This document shows positions 23,414-35,394 of a stretch of 64,000 nt of DNA, one piece after another (the first letter of the stretch is position 1; the number at the start of each line of letters is the position of its first letter). The notes below the pieces were generated by a model that was given only the letters and a program-made list of their open reading frames with translations, was not told where the DNA came from and did not search any database. Location: assembly GCA_947168815.1 (NCBI GenBank), contig CAMVNG010000001.1:124001-188000 (forward strand), written 5' to 3'. The DNA is from an uncultured bacterium (GTDB taxonomy: Bacteria > Patescibacteriota > Gracilibacteria > Absconditabacterales > Absconditicoccaceae). Made by a program: the position numbers and the translations under genes.

Positions 23414-24679
23414 ATGCAAATAAACGACAATGAAGTTGCAAGATTAATTGCCTGAGAAGAGACAAGACAAAATGAAGGAATAGAACTTATAGCAAGTGAG
23501 AATTATCAATCTCATGATGTTTTAGCTGTACAAGCATCTGTTTTTGCAAACAAATATGCTGAATGATATCCATGAAAAAGATATTATGGATGACAAGAAT
23601 TCACAGATCAATTAGAAAGCTTAGCTATCGAAAGAGCAAAGAATATCTTCCATGCAGACCACGCAAATGTTCAAGCACTCTCTTGAGCTGCTGCTAACCT
23701 GTGTTTCTATACTGCATGTATGAAACCTTGAGACAATATATTAGGACTAGATATGTGACATTGAGGTCATCTAACTCACTGAGCACCTATAACATTCATA
23801 TCTAAAGTGTTTAATTTTTTCTGATATGGAACAGATAAAGATTGAAAAATAGATTTTAATCAAGTTCGCACTCTAGCACACGAGCATAAACCTAAAGTTA
23901 TTTTAGCTGGATTCAGCGCATATCCAAGAGAATTAGAATATGAAAAATTTGTAGAAATTTCTAAAGAAGTATGAGCAATTGCTTATGCTGATGTTTCACA
24001 TATAGGATGATTTATTGCAGCAGGACTCCTAAAAAACCCATTAGATTGTGGTTTCCATGCAATGATGACAACAACTCATAAATCATTTCGTTGACCAAGA
24101 GGTGCAATCATCCTAAGTAAATGAACTGTTTCTAATCCTCTTAAAGCACCAGAAGAAACAATTGAAAATCTCCCTACAAGAATTGATCGTGCTGTATTCC
24201 CTGGAATGCAATGAGGTCCACATATGAACACCATTGCTTGAACCACTGTTGCACTAAAAGAAGCCGAAACAGAAAGCTATAAGAATTATGCAAAACAAGC
24301 GCTCCTAAACGCTCAAATACTAGCAGAAGAATTCCTATCTTTAGGATACTCTCTTGTCACTTGAGGAACAGATAATCATATGATTGTTCTTGATTTTTCT
24401 GAAAATGACTTTGATGGTAACGATGTAGAAAAAGTACTAGATAAAATCGGAATATCAGTTTCTAAATCATTAATTCCTAATGATAAACGTCCTGCATTTA
24501 AACCATCTTGAGTAAGAATATGAACACCTGCAATGACAACAAGAGGTTGTAAAGAAGAAGAAATGAAAAAGATTGTTCATTTCATAGACCAAGGAATTAA
24601 GAATAGAAATAATGAAAATGAATTACTAAAATTAAGAGAAGAAGTTAGAAATTTTTGATTAAACTATAAAATTAGTTAG
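23414..24679 (+). CDS. glyA: Serine hydroxymethyltransferase
   Basis: 421 aa, full length. PLP-enzyme landmarks: IELIASENY near the N-terminus, [14 protein letters not shown], the [14 protein letters not shown] segment, DVSHIGG and the PLP lysine in [12 protein letters not shown]. It interconverts serine and glycine with tetrahydrofolate, supplying glycine and one-carbon units. Most glycines, including those of the active site, are TGA, making this one of the best proofs of recoding. It is convergent with the VirB6-like gene, the two stop codons overlapping by four bases. Confidence 0.96.
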
Positions 24680-26598
24680 ATACGAATTTCTCAATACTCC
24701 GGTTTAATCAATTGATCATAATTTTCAGGAATATGACTTTCAGATCATCATAATAAATCAACATAGAATGTTTTTCTTGTATCTGGACGTAAAATTTTAT
24801 TATATGCACTCTTAACTTTATTTATATCAGAGGCATCATAATTCATAAATTCATTTCTAATATCTGTCCAATATTTTCAGAATAAAGTATTGGTTTCATT
24901 ATTTTTAACATACGTTGCAAAATTATCCCTAATATCCATAAATTTAATTCATCTATTTGAAGTCCTAATACTACTAAACATTAATTTTAATTTATCACCT
25001 CCCTTATCCTCTCATTTTTTAGTAACAAGCTGTTCTAAATCTCTTTTCTGAGTCGGAGTCATTTCTTTAATATTCTTAGCAACTCAGAAGAAATCATTAA
25101 TTCTATCTTTTGCTGCCTGTGTTCTGTTAACTCACTCATTATTTTTTAAAGACATCCATTCATCAGGCAATCTTTTCAACTGAGCAAATCAGATATTTCA
25201 CTGTGTCGTTGGAATAAATCACGTATTCAACGCCATATTCTTTGCTGCTTTAAGTGTATCATTAACAAATCAGAATCATGGAACTTTGACAGACTTAACA
25301 CTGCTCTGAAGAGCCATTTTTACCAAAAGCCACATAAATACCAGTACAACTAAAGAAACAAAAATATCTCAAATAGATTTTTTAACTTTAATAGTTTGAA
25401 TCTTTACTGTATTTCAAATACTTACCTCAGAATCTGATGTACGTTCTATAATTCAGACACCTCAATTTGCTAATTGTAATGAACCTTTATGAAAGAATCA
25501 TTGAGAAACAATTATAACAACAAACATTAAACTAATATACAATCAAAAAATTACAGGCTGAAAAACCAAATATAATACATTCTTTATTGAAAAGAAATCA
25601 GTTGCATCCTTTCATATATCAATTCACTTCACCATATATAAAAGGATTACAACAGGACTTAAAGCAATAAAAATCCAAAGATAGAATATCCTAACAATAA
25701 GAATTATAATTAAAATCAACAAGGCAAACGAATACAAAGCACTTGCTCAAACCTCGGTTATCAAATATATCATATTTTTCACAAACAAATCAGAACAAGT
25801 TGTCGCATGATATTTAGGTGTAATAAAATTTTGCGTTTTCAAAGCTGAAAATCATAAATATACAAGTGGACCTCATAAATTATTAGCAGTAGGAACAAGC
25901 TTATCTATCATAGCCTCAGTAGTAATTGGTCATCATTCACGATCTACACTTGTATCAATAAAAGATTCACTATCCGAGTTTAAATAATCATCTGAAAAAG
26001 CATTTAATGTAACAATTTTTGAAGTATTATAATGCTTTAAAACATTATTTTCCCTTAAAGAAGTTATCATTTCATTCTTAATAGATTCACTTGATGATAT
26101 AACTTGTGATGGTAATGAACTAACAGTAGCTAATCCAATAGTCGAAAGATCAACTAATGCCATCATTAAGAACCAACTCGCTTGAATTAATACAGAAGCT
26201 CACAATATCTGCGTAATAATTGTTTTCACAGATTTAGAATCTCAAGTAGGAGATAATATATATTTAAATATGTTATATAAAAATATAACAGCAAGTGCAT
26301 AATTACAAAAACTTCTAGACAATTGCCAAATTTTCCATAATGAAACATCAAGTCACATAAACTCTCAATAAACCATAGTATTCGTCATTAATACTCCCGC
26401 AATATTTCAAAGGAAAATCCAAATCCATGAAACTATTTTTCAAAAGAAAACTAATCCATTAGTTATCTTCCACAAAGTTGAATCATCCTTAGCACAACTA
26501 GAAATATCATTAGCAAAAGTTGGATGTACAAAGAAAACAACGACTAATATAATAATCAATCACATTTTCAAATACCTATATTTATTTTCCAACTTCAT
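24676..26598 (-). CDS. VirB6/TrbL-like polytopic membrane protein, copy 1
   Basis: 640 aa. N-terminal signal-like helix (about 10-28), then several membrane helices, a conserved block SVLIQASWFLMMALVDLSTIGLA, an extracytoplasmic segment, and further helices in the C-terminal half. This pattern resembles VirB6/TrbL-type inner-membrane channel components of type IV secretion systems, which CPR genomes often carry, but the assignment rests on topology and the paralog, not on a hard motif. The upstream gene (26637-29018) contains the same ALVDLSTI block, so the two arose by duplication. They are 38 bp apart in one operon. The C-terminus ends IKPEYGEIRI. Confidence 0.55.
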
Positions 26599-26636
26599 AT
26601 AATACTCAATAAAACCAATATAAAATATTATTTATT

Positions 26637-29018
26637 TTATTTTGCCTTATCACTTACATCCAAAGATGATCAATTCCATTTATAATGCTTTGTTTCCGTA
26701 TCAAACTCTAAATCACTTCAAGACTTACCATTCATATATTTAGACATATAACTTTCATTAATTTCTTTCAAAATTTTATCTTTTACTCATTCTCATCACT
26801 CATGAGATATAACACTTTCATACATCGACATAACCTGTGAAGGATTAGATGAAGTATTATAACCAAAGGTCTCCATAAAGCTTCCATTACCAGCTATAAA
26901 TTTAGTAATACGCTCATCATTTCATGCATCTCATGTATCAGCTTTTCATTTCTTTTCTGGAGGTATAGTTCATAATAATTTCTTTAATGACTCATCACTC
27001 TTACTTGTCAATTCTCTCGTTATACTATTTGAAATCTCTGTTGGTGCATCAACCAAAGATTTATATGTCAAAGCTCCTCATCATGGTAATGGAATCAATG
27101 GCATATTTTTTAAAGTATCTTTTCAGAATCATTCTAACCTTCAACCAATTTTAGCTCAATATTCTCAACAACTCTTAATAGCCCAAAAAAGTAGGAACCA
27201 TGTTACTCATAATCAGAAAACCATCATCAATATCCAAGATAAATCTTGAAGAGCCGTATCCATTTTAATCTTAATAAATCACAGAATACTGTATCCTCAT
27301 TTCTCTTCAGTAATTCATGTCAAATTTTGCAAATTCAATTTTGCTTCCGCATCATATCTTCAAACTGCATTTTTTAATGTAGACATAAACACTAAAGAAA
27401 GACTTACAGCAAAAGAAATTAAAACTGGGGCCAATAAAACTCTAATAAGATCACTAGTCTTTATGCTAAAAGACAACTTAATATCAAAAGTTTGAGAAAA
27501 TACTTTTAATATTACAAAGAATGGAGATAAAGCAATCAATAACCATAATATTCAAATTCTAGCAAAAAGGACTAAAACTAAAGCAACTAATGGCAACAAT
27601 AATAAAACTGCAAATACAATATTAATCGCCATAACTATAAATTTTTGCCAAAGTCACAATCAACTTGGAACACTATCAAAAGAAGAAAATAATGATAAAT
27701 TTGAATATAAAGCTGAAAAAGGACCTGTCATAGAACCAGCTTTTTCAATTATAGAGCTCAATGTAGGAATATATGTTCCTTCTTTATAAATACAAATAAA
27801 ATCCTTTTCAGTATCTTCTCAAGTTTTTGTAGCAATAACTTCTCACACAACATCTCATTCTCATTCAGCTCATCCAGATCATTTACATCACAAAACTTTT
27901 CATACATATGGTTCTTTCGTTCATTCAAAAGTAACAGAGGCACCTTCATCTATCTTTCATGAAAGACGTTCAAAGTTTCAATCAGTCGCAGGAATTACAA
28001 TTCATCAACCAATAAGAGTTTTTATTTGGTCATCTTTTGCATTAGACATATTAGTTATAAACTGCTGTAACAATTCTTGATATTTAGTGTCATCCGAATT
28101 TCATCCATAAAAATCATTATAAGAAATTAATCTTCACAAATAAACACAATAACCAGGTCTCATATGCATTAATGTCTTATTATCAGTTCATGTTAATTCA
28201 ACAAATCTTCTTCACAAAATAAAAGTTTGAGACATATTTCATTGAGTTAATGCAACAGTCCTACAAGGAGCAATTGCTTCACTTCATGTCAAAGACCAAT
28301 AATTAATAATTGCATCAGTCTGATTAGATAAATCAGACAATTTCTCTGCTTTTATATCTCACAAATTTATCTTAATATTCTCTTGGAGAACTTTCATATC
28401 TGATCAGGAATTTATTTGTGTTAATACTGTAGTAGGTAATCCTCAAACACTATAAGTCAAAATAGTTGAAAGATCAACTAGCGCCATCATTAAAAACCAA
28501 CTAGCCTGAATCAAAACACTCGCAACTAATGTATTTTTTATTAATTCTCAAATAGTCTTTACTCATTTAATTCATACCTTTCAAGTAGGAGAAAGATTAT
28601 ACATCAAAATTCAAACCAAAAACATTACTCATAATGTATAATTAGCAAAGGTTCTTGCAACCTGCCATATTTTCCAAAGTGGAACATCTAATCACATAAA
28701 AGATCAATAAACCAACGAATTATCCATTGCCAATCAAGCCAAAGCTATAAGAGGCCAAAGGAATAAATAACTAACTTTTGAAAATGTTTCCATGAAATTG
28801 GTCATGGAAATTATAGACTCTCTTCTAAGCTGAGACTCCGATTTTCAAGCAGAAGTATTCTGGTTATCTGTAGGTGCAGTTTGTGCTACAACTTCCCCAA
28901 CAAAAACTCCTTGAGGTAATAATATTCAAGAAAGTAATAAAACCATTAATGATTTTACTACCACTTTTTTATTTTGTTTAAACATTTTTGTTAACAAGGT
29001 TTTAACCTTCGATATCAT
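26637..29018 (-). CDS. VirB6/TrbL-like polytopic membrane protein, copy 2
   Basis: 793 aa from the upstream ATG; a second in-frame ATG at 28985 would give 782 aa and an immediate signal-peptide-like start (MFKQNKKVVVKSLMVLLL). It has a hydrophobic N-terminus, multiple membrane helices, the ASWFLMMALVDLSTILTY block shared with copy 1, and a larger Cys/Trp-rich extracytoplasmic insert (about 27700-28400). Probably the first gene of a two-gene unit. The function is inferred as a membrane channel or secretion-apparatus component. It could instead be an uncharacterised CPR-specific envelope protein. Confidence 0.55.
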
Positions 29019-29078
29019 CCTTTTTTTCTGTTATTAAAAGATATATGGTTTATATAATAATTATAGATAAAAAGAAAA

Positions 29079-29114
29079 ATAAGTAGAAATAACAAAGAAT
29101 CTACTTATCTTTTT
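29079..29114. terminator. Bidirectional terminator hairpin
   Basis: The stem ATAAGTAGA/TCTACTTAT is flanked by T-rich tracts on both strands. It ends the minus-strand operon 33615-29152 and separates it from the VirB6-like pair. Confidence 0.7.
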
Positions 29115-29151
29115 AGCTTGACAATATGAATAAAACATTAAAAAATATATA

Positions 29152-29787
29152 CTAATATTCTACTGCAATAGCATAATTATATAATAGCTTGGTTGCACCT
29201 ATTCACCACTCTCTTAAAATATATTTATATGGCACTTTTATAGTACCTTTCATAAGATACTGCTCTGTATCCCTCCTCGTATTTGAATCATACACAAAAA
29301 ACATTTTTTCTCTATCATGATATCACCAAAGAGTAATATAATGCCAATGAAATAATGCTCTTCTAAGTGAAAACCAATTTCTTCTAGTTTGACCATTAGC
29401 AACAAGAAGAATAATAGGTCATCTCTTAAGTTTTTCTTTTAATAGCATTAATTTATCAACTTCACCCATTCTTTTTGCCTTTATGACCTCATATTCCAAA
29501 TTATGTTTTTTTAAAACTTTACCAATTCACCAAGGTGTCATTAAATAAGTCAATCTAGACCACCAATTAGAAGAATATGCTTTCATTGGTTTTGAAATTC
29601 CTTGTTTACCCTCAATAACCGCTTTCAATGAATGATGTGCACAACTTCAAAAACGCCTATTTCTCAAAGGAAATCCATCTGGAGGTGTTTGTAAAATCAA
29701 AACAATATCTTCATTACTTCCTAACTCTGCTCAAGCATGAGAAGGAGCACCTATTAATGTTTCAAATAAAGAATCCTGTGTTATCAT
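29152..29787 (-). CDS. C39-like papain-fold peptidase
   Basis: 211 aa. A candidate catalytic Cys lies in FGSCAHHSLKAV (about 47-58), the His in WHYITLWGY (about 160-168), and an Asp/Asn partner in FFVYDSN (about 175-181). This Cys...His...Asp spacing with the preceding LLVANG matches the Peptidase_C39_2-like family. Such enzymes process peptides or act as bacteriocin-type or cell-wall proteases. No signal peptide is visible, so it is probably cytoplasmic. It is the last gene of the five-gene operon, 29 bp after the RNase H gene. Confidence 0.65.
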
Positions 29788-29816
29788 AATTATCAATTAA
29801 TAATATTCGTATAAAG

Positions 29817-30434
29817 TTATTTTCTTCAAAAATCGGCAGGTATTTCTCACCAATTTTCTGTATTCCACTTTAACAAAGGAGTAGAATAATTATTTACCGT
29901 AAGCCATTTCTCAGCTTTCTTAATAATATCCATAAGTTTTTGATTTTTAGGAGCATAACTACTATTACACCTCTTTTTCTTCACCCAAGAAATAGCAGTC
30001 ATTGAATCAGAATAAAGAGAATAATTAGTTAATCATTTCTCTTTAATCCATGCAAGTCAATGAACGATAGCTAAGAACTCTCAAATATTATTAGTACCCT
30101 CTTCAAACTTAAATGAGAATACTTTTTTCTGCTGAACCAAGTCTATTCCCTGGTATTCCATAATACCTCAAGATCATGAACATGCAGCATCAACAGCAAT
30201 ACTCTCTTTCACAAAAGGAAGATCCTTCTCATTCCATTTTTTTTCAGGCTGATAATACTCCTCAAATCACTTATCTAACGCAATCTTAGCTTCATCATAG
30301 CTAGCAAATCATTTATATTTAGCTCAAGCAAAACCAATAACAAGAGGCTTTACTTCATCTCGAGTCTCAAAAATTCAACACTTCACTCAGTTCCGAACAA
30401 CATACCACTTTTTCTCCTTTTTTTCAGACATCAT
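29817..30434 (-). CDS. rnhA: Ribonuclease H with N-terminal viroplasmin-like domain
   Basis: 205 aa. The N-terminal 50 residues (KKWYVVRNGVKCGIFETRDE, then FAGAKYKGFASYDEA) form the caulimovirus-VI/RNase H1 hybrid-binding domain; TGA supplies its key glycines. The RNase H core follows: VDAACSGSGG carries the first catalytic Asp, FEEGTNNIGEFLAIVHGL the Glu, and LYSDSMTAISWV the second Asp. It degrades RNA in RNA-DNA hybrids, such as Okazaki primers and R-loops. Two consecutive ATGs start the frame; I use the first. It sits inside a tight operon. Confidence 0.88.
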
Positions 30435-30454
30435 TAAAAGATCAATACTAAAGA

Positions 30455-30895
30455 CTACCTCTTCGCTCTATAATCACTACTATTATGAGTTTTTGCACCA
30501 AGTCCATCCTTTATCTCAATTCCTAATTCCTTACATACCAATACTTCTGGAATATTTCAAGAGAACCTATCTCCTCCCTTTCAAAAATAAATAACAGTAT
30601 CATCTCAATACTTATCCTTAATCTTTTTTGTGATAGCTCTAATTGATTCACAAACTGATCAATCTAAATCAACAGACAAAAAGACTTCATCTACAACTCT
30701 AAGTGATGAGACTACTCTTAATCTAAACTGTTCATCTTGAAATACTTCTTCCTTACCCGTCTTCAATCTTGCTTGTACATCATTATTAACAATAACCCAC
30801 AATTCATCTCCAAGATCTTTGCATAACTCAAGACATTCAATATGTCATGGATGAATAGGATTAAAATATCAAGAAGTAATAACAACTGTTTTCAT
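30455..30895 (-). CDS. Cytidylyl/adenylyltransferase-like nucleotidyltransferase
   Basis: 146 aa. Begins MKTVVITSGYFNPIHPGHIE, with the HxGH signature of the cytidylyltransferase-like superfamily, and has a typical second half (VDEVFLSVDLDGS, YFGKGGDRFSGNIPE). Members activate small substrates such as glycerol 3-phosphate, heptose phosphate, FMN or phosphopantetheine; the substrate is undetermined. The length fits the TagD/RfaE-C group. It is the third gene of the minus-strand operon, between the 732-aa unknown and RNase H. Confidence 0.8.
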
Positions 30896-30922
30896 AATAT
30901 CGACTAATAAACATAAAACATA

Positions 30923-33121
30923 TTATCAAGGAATTACGAACCTTTTATTATAATAAGTAATATTCTTTAAAAGCCCTCTAAACCACACAATATCATCTAT
31001 AGATAAATCTTTATAAAGGGTATCTACTCTTTTTTTGCTAATATATGATTTCCAATTTTTCACAAAAAGTTCAAAGAATTGAACATTATCATCTAATCAA
31101 CACCATAATTCCAAAAGAGGTTGCAACTCCATTACTGTCTGATAAAGTGCATCGTATACCTGTTCTCAAACTCAAAAAATATCTGAGAGTAATATATCCT
31201 TTGCATACAAAAGAATAAGCATAGGTGCTTTATCACGTATAATTTTTTTCTCCTCCTTATTAAGGTAAGTATAAAGAAGAACAAATCAAAACAAGGTTTC
31301 TCTAATAGTTCCATAAAGTGAAAGAATAAGAGAATCATCAATTGTATTCTTCAAATTCAAATCCTTAATCTTATTCATAAAGCTTTCTGCAACCCAATAA
31401 TCAAGCTTATACAATGAATCTCTCAAAGTAACTAAATCAGTATCTGTCATACTTGATTGAACAACCTTAATAAGTTTACTTCAATTTTTTAAGCATCACA
31501 TTCAAGTTGCATAAAAATCAACAAGAAACTTCTTATTATCTCACTTAAGTATTTCTTGAACTTGTTTTCAAAAAAGAGCCTTAAACTTATTAATAATTTG
31601 AGTATTTTTAACTGTTAATTTCGTATCCTTAGGATTAAGATCTTGAAAATATGATGCAATCATTCATTCTAAATAAAGATTCACAATCATTACATTCAAT
31701 GATACATCAACAAAAGATGATTTAGCAGGCATCTGGAACCTTGTTTTTCAAGTCCTTATATGATGATCTATATAAACATAATAATACAAAACATTAGAAT
31801 ACAAACAAAGAATATCTTCATAATACTCTTTGTATATTGGCTTTGATAAAAGCTCTTGAATTGATGTTTCCTTCTTAAAATATTCTAATATCTCAGGTTT
31901 AAAACATCTAAGATAAAAACTATCTCATCTTGCCGTTGTAAATCCTCAAAGTAAGGTAATATAATAATTTAATAACCTTTCAGTTACCTTTGACTCCTTT
32001 TTAATTCTTTCAGGGATATCAAAATTAGAAATATCATCTCAATTATCAATTGCTGAAAGCATTTCATCTAAATCCTCTAAGATATCCTCTTTTCATGATT
32101 GTCTCAAAAGCCTAATCATATAATTCTGAAGTCAGGCAAAAAAACCATACTTATATTTCTTATATCAAAGAAGATTCTGCATAACACGAGATAATTCTTT
32201 ATCTGATTTCAAAAATGATTCAACTATTGGATTCCACTCATTTTTATCAAATATCTTTTCAATAATCGTATCAACAGCTAATATAGGATCAGAATCTCAA
32301 AATACATATTTAATCAAAATATCAACAGGCCATACTCTATTCAATATTTTTTGTTCAAGTGGTGAAGAATGAGGAAGATATTTAGTAGTTTCATAGTTTG
32401 ATTTAAAAGCACTTAATGCTGTATCTCAAACCTGAGTCTTTCCGAATAACCAATCTAAATAATCTTTATCATTAGCCTCTTTTTTAAATAGACCATTTAA
32501 TCTCTTATAAAAATGGAAAAGAAGGAAACAAAAAGCGGTTTCTTGTAAAATCTCTTTCTTAACAGCTAAGAATTCCTCATCTGAAATCTTTGTTTGTAAT
32601 TGTTCAAAAGTATTCTTAAAAAAATCAAAAAACACATCCACAAACCAATTATAGTTTTCCTGATCATTCTCAGAAGGAAAAACCTTAACTCTAGAAGCAA
32701 AAGTAAAAGTAAGTAAATAAACAGTATAGATCAACTGATTAAAATAATAATGAGGAAAATCTACCATTGCTTCCTTAAAATAAACAGAAGCAAGAAGAGA
32801 CATTGCATTACCTAAATTTGCAGGAGAAAAAAATAAGTTACCATTTAAATTAGCTGCAACACAATAAGCAAAATAGGTATCTAAATCCTTTTGATCAGAT
32901 TGAGACTTCTCTTCTCAAAATCACATTTTAAATTCAACAGGATCAAGATTTACATCAAAAAGATTTAACCTATAATTTTCAATAATTTTTCTATTAATAA
33001 TTGAAAAAAACTCTTTTGCTGAAATAAACCCGATAAACATACTTGCAGGATTCACAATATTATGAATCGTTGAATTTGGAAATTTCGTCAATAAGAGTCT
33101 TTTAAAAAGATGCATTGTCAT
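30923..33121 (-). CDS. Large unknown, mostly helical protein
   Basis: 732 aa, read through several TGA codons (for example EFKMG, TQVGD). No signal peptide. The composition is rich in Leu, Phe, Tyr, Lys and Asp with long predicted helices and occasional aromatic-rich segments (FWFVLLYTYLN). I recognise no motif. The ORF-track pieces 32921-33121 and 32426-32803 are in this frame; 31132-31341 is a shadow. It starts 17 bp after the lipoprotein stop and ends 27 bp before the nucleotidyltransferase, so it is cotranscribed with them. A structure-based search would be the way to place it. Confidence 0.75.
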
Positions 33122-33138
33122 ATATCTTATAAAATATT

Positions 33139-33615
33139 TTATTTAATAGATTCAACAGTAAATGTCCAAATATAAGGATCTATTGTTTCTATAGGATTTG
33201 CATCAAGTTCTACTTGTTCAATACCATCCTCACTTAAAACTCTAGTAACAATTGCTGTCTTATCTGAAAGTTGTACAATTGCTCCTTTTTCTGCAGGAAC
33301 ACCCATTTCATTAAGAACAAGAGTTGTTTGCTTATATGTCAAATCAGGATCATGTTCATTAAATGGATCCATAAATACATCAGTTCTAACTTCTCAAGCT
33401 TTAGCTCCTTCTAAAAGTTGGAAAAGTGATGTTCAAGTATAAGTAAAATCAACACCTTCCTTTACTCAAGATGCAATAATCTCCTGAGTCATAGGATCAG
33501 TAATTTCGTATGATAATGTCGCTATAGCTCATTGTTCAATTGTTGATTTAGAACAAGCAGCTAAAAATACAACAGCAAAAATAGATACTCATAATCAAAG
33601 TTTAGAAATTTTCAT
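33139..33615 (-). CDS. Lipoprotein, FKBP/SlyD-type peptidyl-prolyl isomerase
   Basis: 158 aa. N-terminal lipoprotein signal with lipobox LAAC (Cys about 21). The mature part begins GAIATLSYEITDPMTQEII and contains the EGAKAGEVRTDVF and EHDPDLTY patterns, then VPAEKGAIVQLSD, close to the FKBP-type SlyD fold with its inserted flap. It probably catalyses proline isomerisation or chaperones exported proteins on the outer face of the membrane. It is the first gene of the five-gene operon and divergent from the pseudouridine synthase. Confidence 0.7.
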
Positions 33616-33727
33616 TTTTTGTTATATATGAAGGTAAAATCATCCTTTATAACATATAAAAGAAAAGTGGATTTTCAAGTAGAAATTATTAAAAATAAAG
33701 GTGATTTACATAAAAAAATTCCCCTTC

Positions 33728-34708
33728 ATGGAAATAATAATTCAAAAAGACCAAGCGAACCAAAGGTGTGATAGATTTCTAAGAAAATTTTGTAAAGCAT
33801 ATCCTCAAGTTAAACTTTCAGACATCTATTCATGGATTCGTAAATGAACAATTAGAGTAAATGGGAAAAGAGTTAAAGAAGAATACAGAGTCCTTGAAGG
33901 TGATGAAATTCAAATACCTGAAGAATGTCTCTGAAAAAAAGATAAACAGGCAATTCTTACACAAAAAGAAAAAAAATTCCAAAAATTAAATCCAGAAATA
34001 GTTAATTCATGGATTATTTATGAAGATGAGAATTGGATTGTTTTTAATAAACCAGCTTGAATTGTAATACATCCATCAAATAAACACCGAAATGATTTAT
34101 GTATGAATGATTATCTAGAACGATACTGTGAAAAACAAGGAATAAACTGAGGTTCTACATTTAAACCATCTTTTTGATATAGATTAGATAAAGATACTTC
34201 ATGAGTTCTCATAGCAGCAAAAAATTATGAAGCACTTCAATACATTAATAAAATAATTAGAGATAGAGCTATTTCAAAAGAATACATCACAATAGTTGCT
34301 TGAAAATTTCCAAAGCATCTTATCATTAATAAAGCAATCGAAAAAACCTACAATTCAAAATTTGATAGAGCTCAAATGCAACTCAATGAAACTGATTGAA
34401 TGGATTCAAAAACAGAATGCCGACTAGAAAAAACACTAAAACACCAACAATTATGAGATATTTCATTATTAAGAGTTAAACTTTATAGTTGAAGAATGCA
34501 TCAAATAAGGATTCACCTTAGTAGTGAATGATATCCTGTACTATGAGATCTTATTTATTGAAAACCTGCATTAAACAGAATCATTTACAAAAGCTTGCAT
34601 ATTCAAAGACAATTATTACACTGTTGGAAATATCAGTTTAAGAATATTGATGGGAAAACTATTTCCTTTCAAGCTGAGATTCCCCAAGAATTTAAACTGT
34701 TTATCTAG
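33728..34708 (+). CDS. RluA-family pseudouridine synthase
   Basis: 326 aa. An N-terminal S4 RNA-binding domain (DRFLRKF...YSWIRKGTIRVNGKRV) is followed by the catalytic domain: IVFNKPAGIVIHPS, then YRLDKDTSGVLI, which contains the catalytic Asp, and RMHQIRIHLSSEGYPVLGDLIYG. It isomerises specific uridines of 23S rRNA (RluC/RluD type) or tRNA. Catalytic-loop glycines are TGA. The next gene starts 26 bp downstream, so they are probably cotranscribed. The divergent lipoprotein operon starts 112 bp upstream. Confidence 0.92.
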
Positions 34709-34734
34709 CCTTTTATCTTTTACACTTTTATATC

Positions 34735-35220
34735 ATGAAAATTTTTAAGACTATTTTATGGACATCTTTTTTCTGGATTTTAGTTATTGTTTGATTACGA
34801 GTTGCTAGTCTTTTCTTCCCAAGCGAAGCAAGTACAGTAATTCCTAGTAAAGTTAAGAGCATCATTATTAAAAATGCTGCAATAGAATTAAGTACTGATA
34901 ATTGTATACAAGAACCTGTTATGGATGTTGAAGAAACTATCGTTCCTGAAGAACCAGAAACACAAGAAATTATAGTTGAAGAAGAACCAACATATGAAGA
35001 AATAAATGCAGAAGATAACACATCCTTTTCTCTTCTTAACACAAATCAACAAGAAGTAACAAACAATGAAGTTGATATTCAAGCTCTTCAAGATAGAGTT
35101 GCAGCACTTGAAGATCAATACGTTACATTAGTTTCTGAATTACAATGAATATTTTCAACTCCTGCAATAGCACAACTTCTTATGCAACCAGAAACTAGTA
35201 ATGAAGTAATAGCAGAATAA
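34735..35220 (+). CDS. Single-pass membrane protein with acidic and coiled-coil segments
   Basis: 161 aa. Membrane helix about 8-28 (LWTSFFWILVIVGLRVASLFF), then a Glu/Pro-rich stretch (EEPETQEIIVEEEPTYEE) and a short heptad region (DIQALQDRVAALEDQYVTLVSELQ). One TGA glycine in the helix and one after the coiled coil. No family recognised. It resembles small membrane-anchored scaffold proteins. The ORF-track entry starting at 34921 is its C-terminal part. It is followed by a terminator. Confidence 0.7.
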
Positions 35221-35235
35221 TAATACTTTCTTAAG

Positions 35236-35278
35236 AAATGGGCCAAAGTTTAAAAAACGCAAGCCCATTTTTTATTTA
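35236..35278 (+). terminator. Terminator after the 34735 gene
   Basis: The stem AAATGGGC/GCCCATTT has a long A-rich loop and is followed by TTTATTT. Confidence 0.7.
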
Positions 35279-35347
35279 TCAACAAAATATTTCATATTTT
35301 TCTTTTTTTCTTACATTCCTCTTGTAATTATAAAAAAAAACACTAAA

Positions 35348-35376
35348 TTGACATAAAGTATATTACTTTATTTTAT
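35348..35376 (+). promoter_or_regulatory. Likely promoter of the SSB-like gene
   Basis: A perfect TTGACA is followed at 17 bp by a weaker -10 (TTTTAT). Confidence 0.45.
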
Positions 35377-35394
35377 TCATTACAACTTGTCGTT

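Noticed and set aside
29117-29150. TTGACA on the plus strand suggesting a promoter
   Set aside because: No good -10 at proper distance and it would only transcribe antisense to the C39-like gene.
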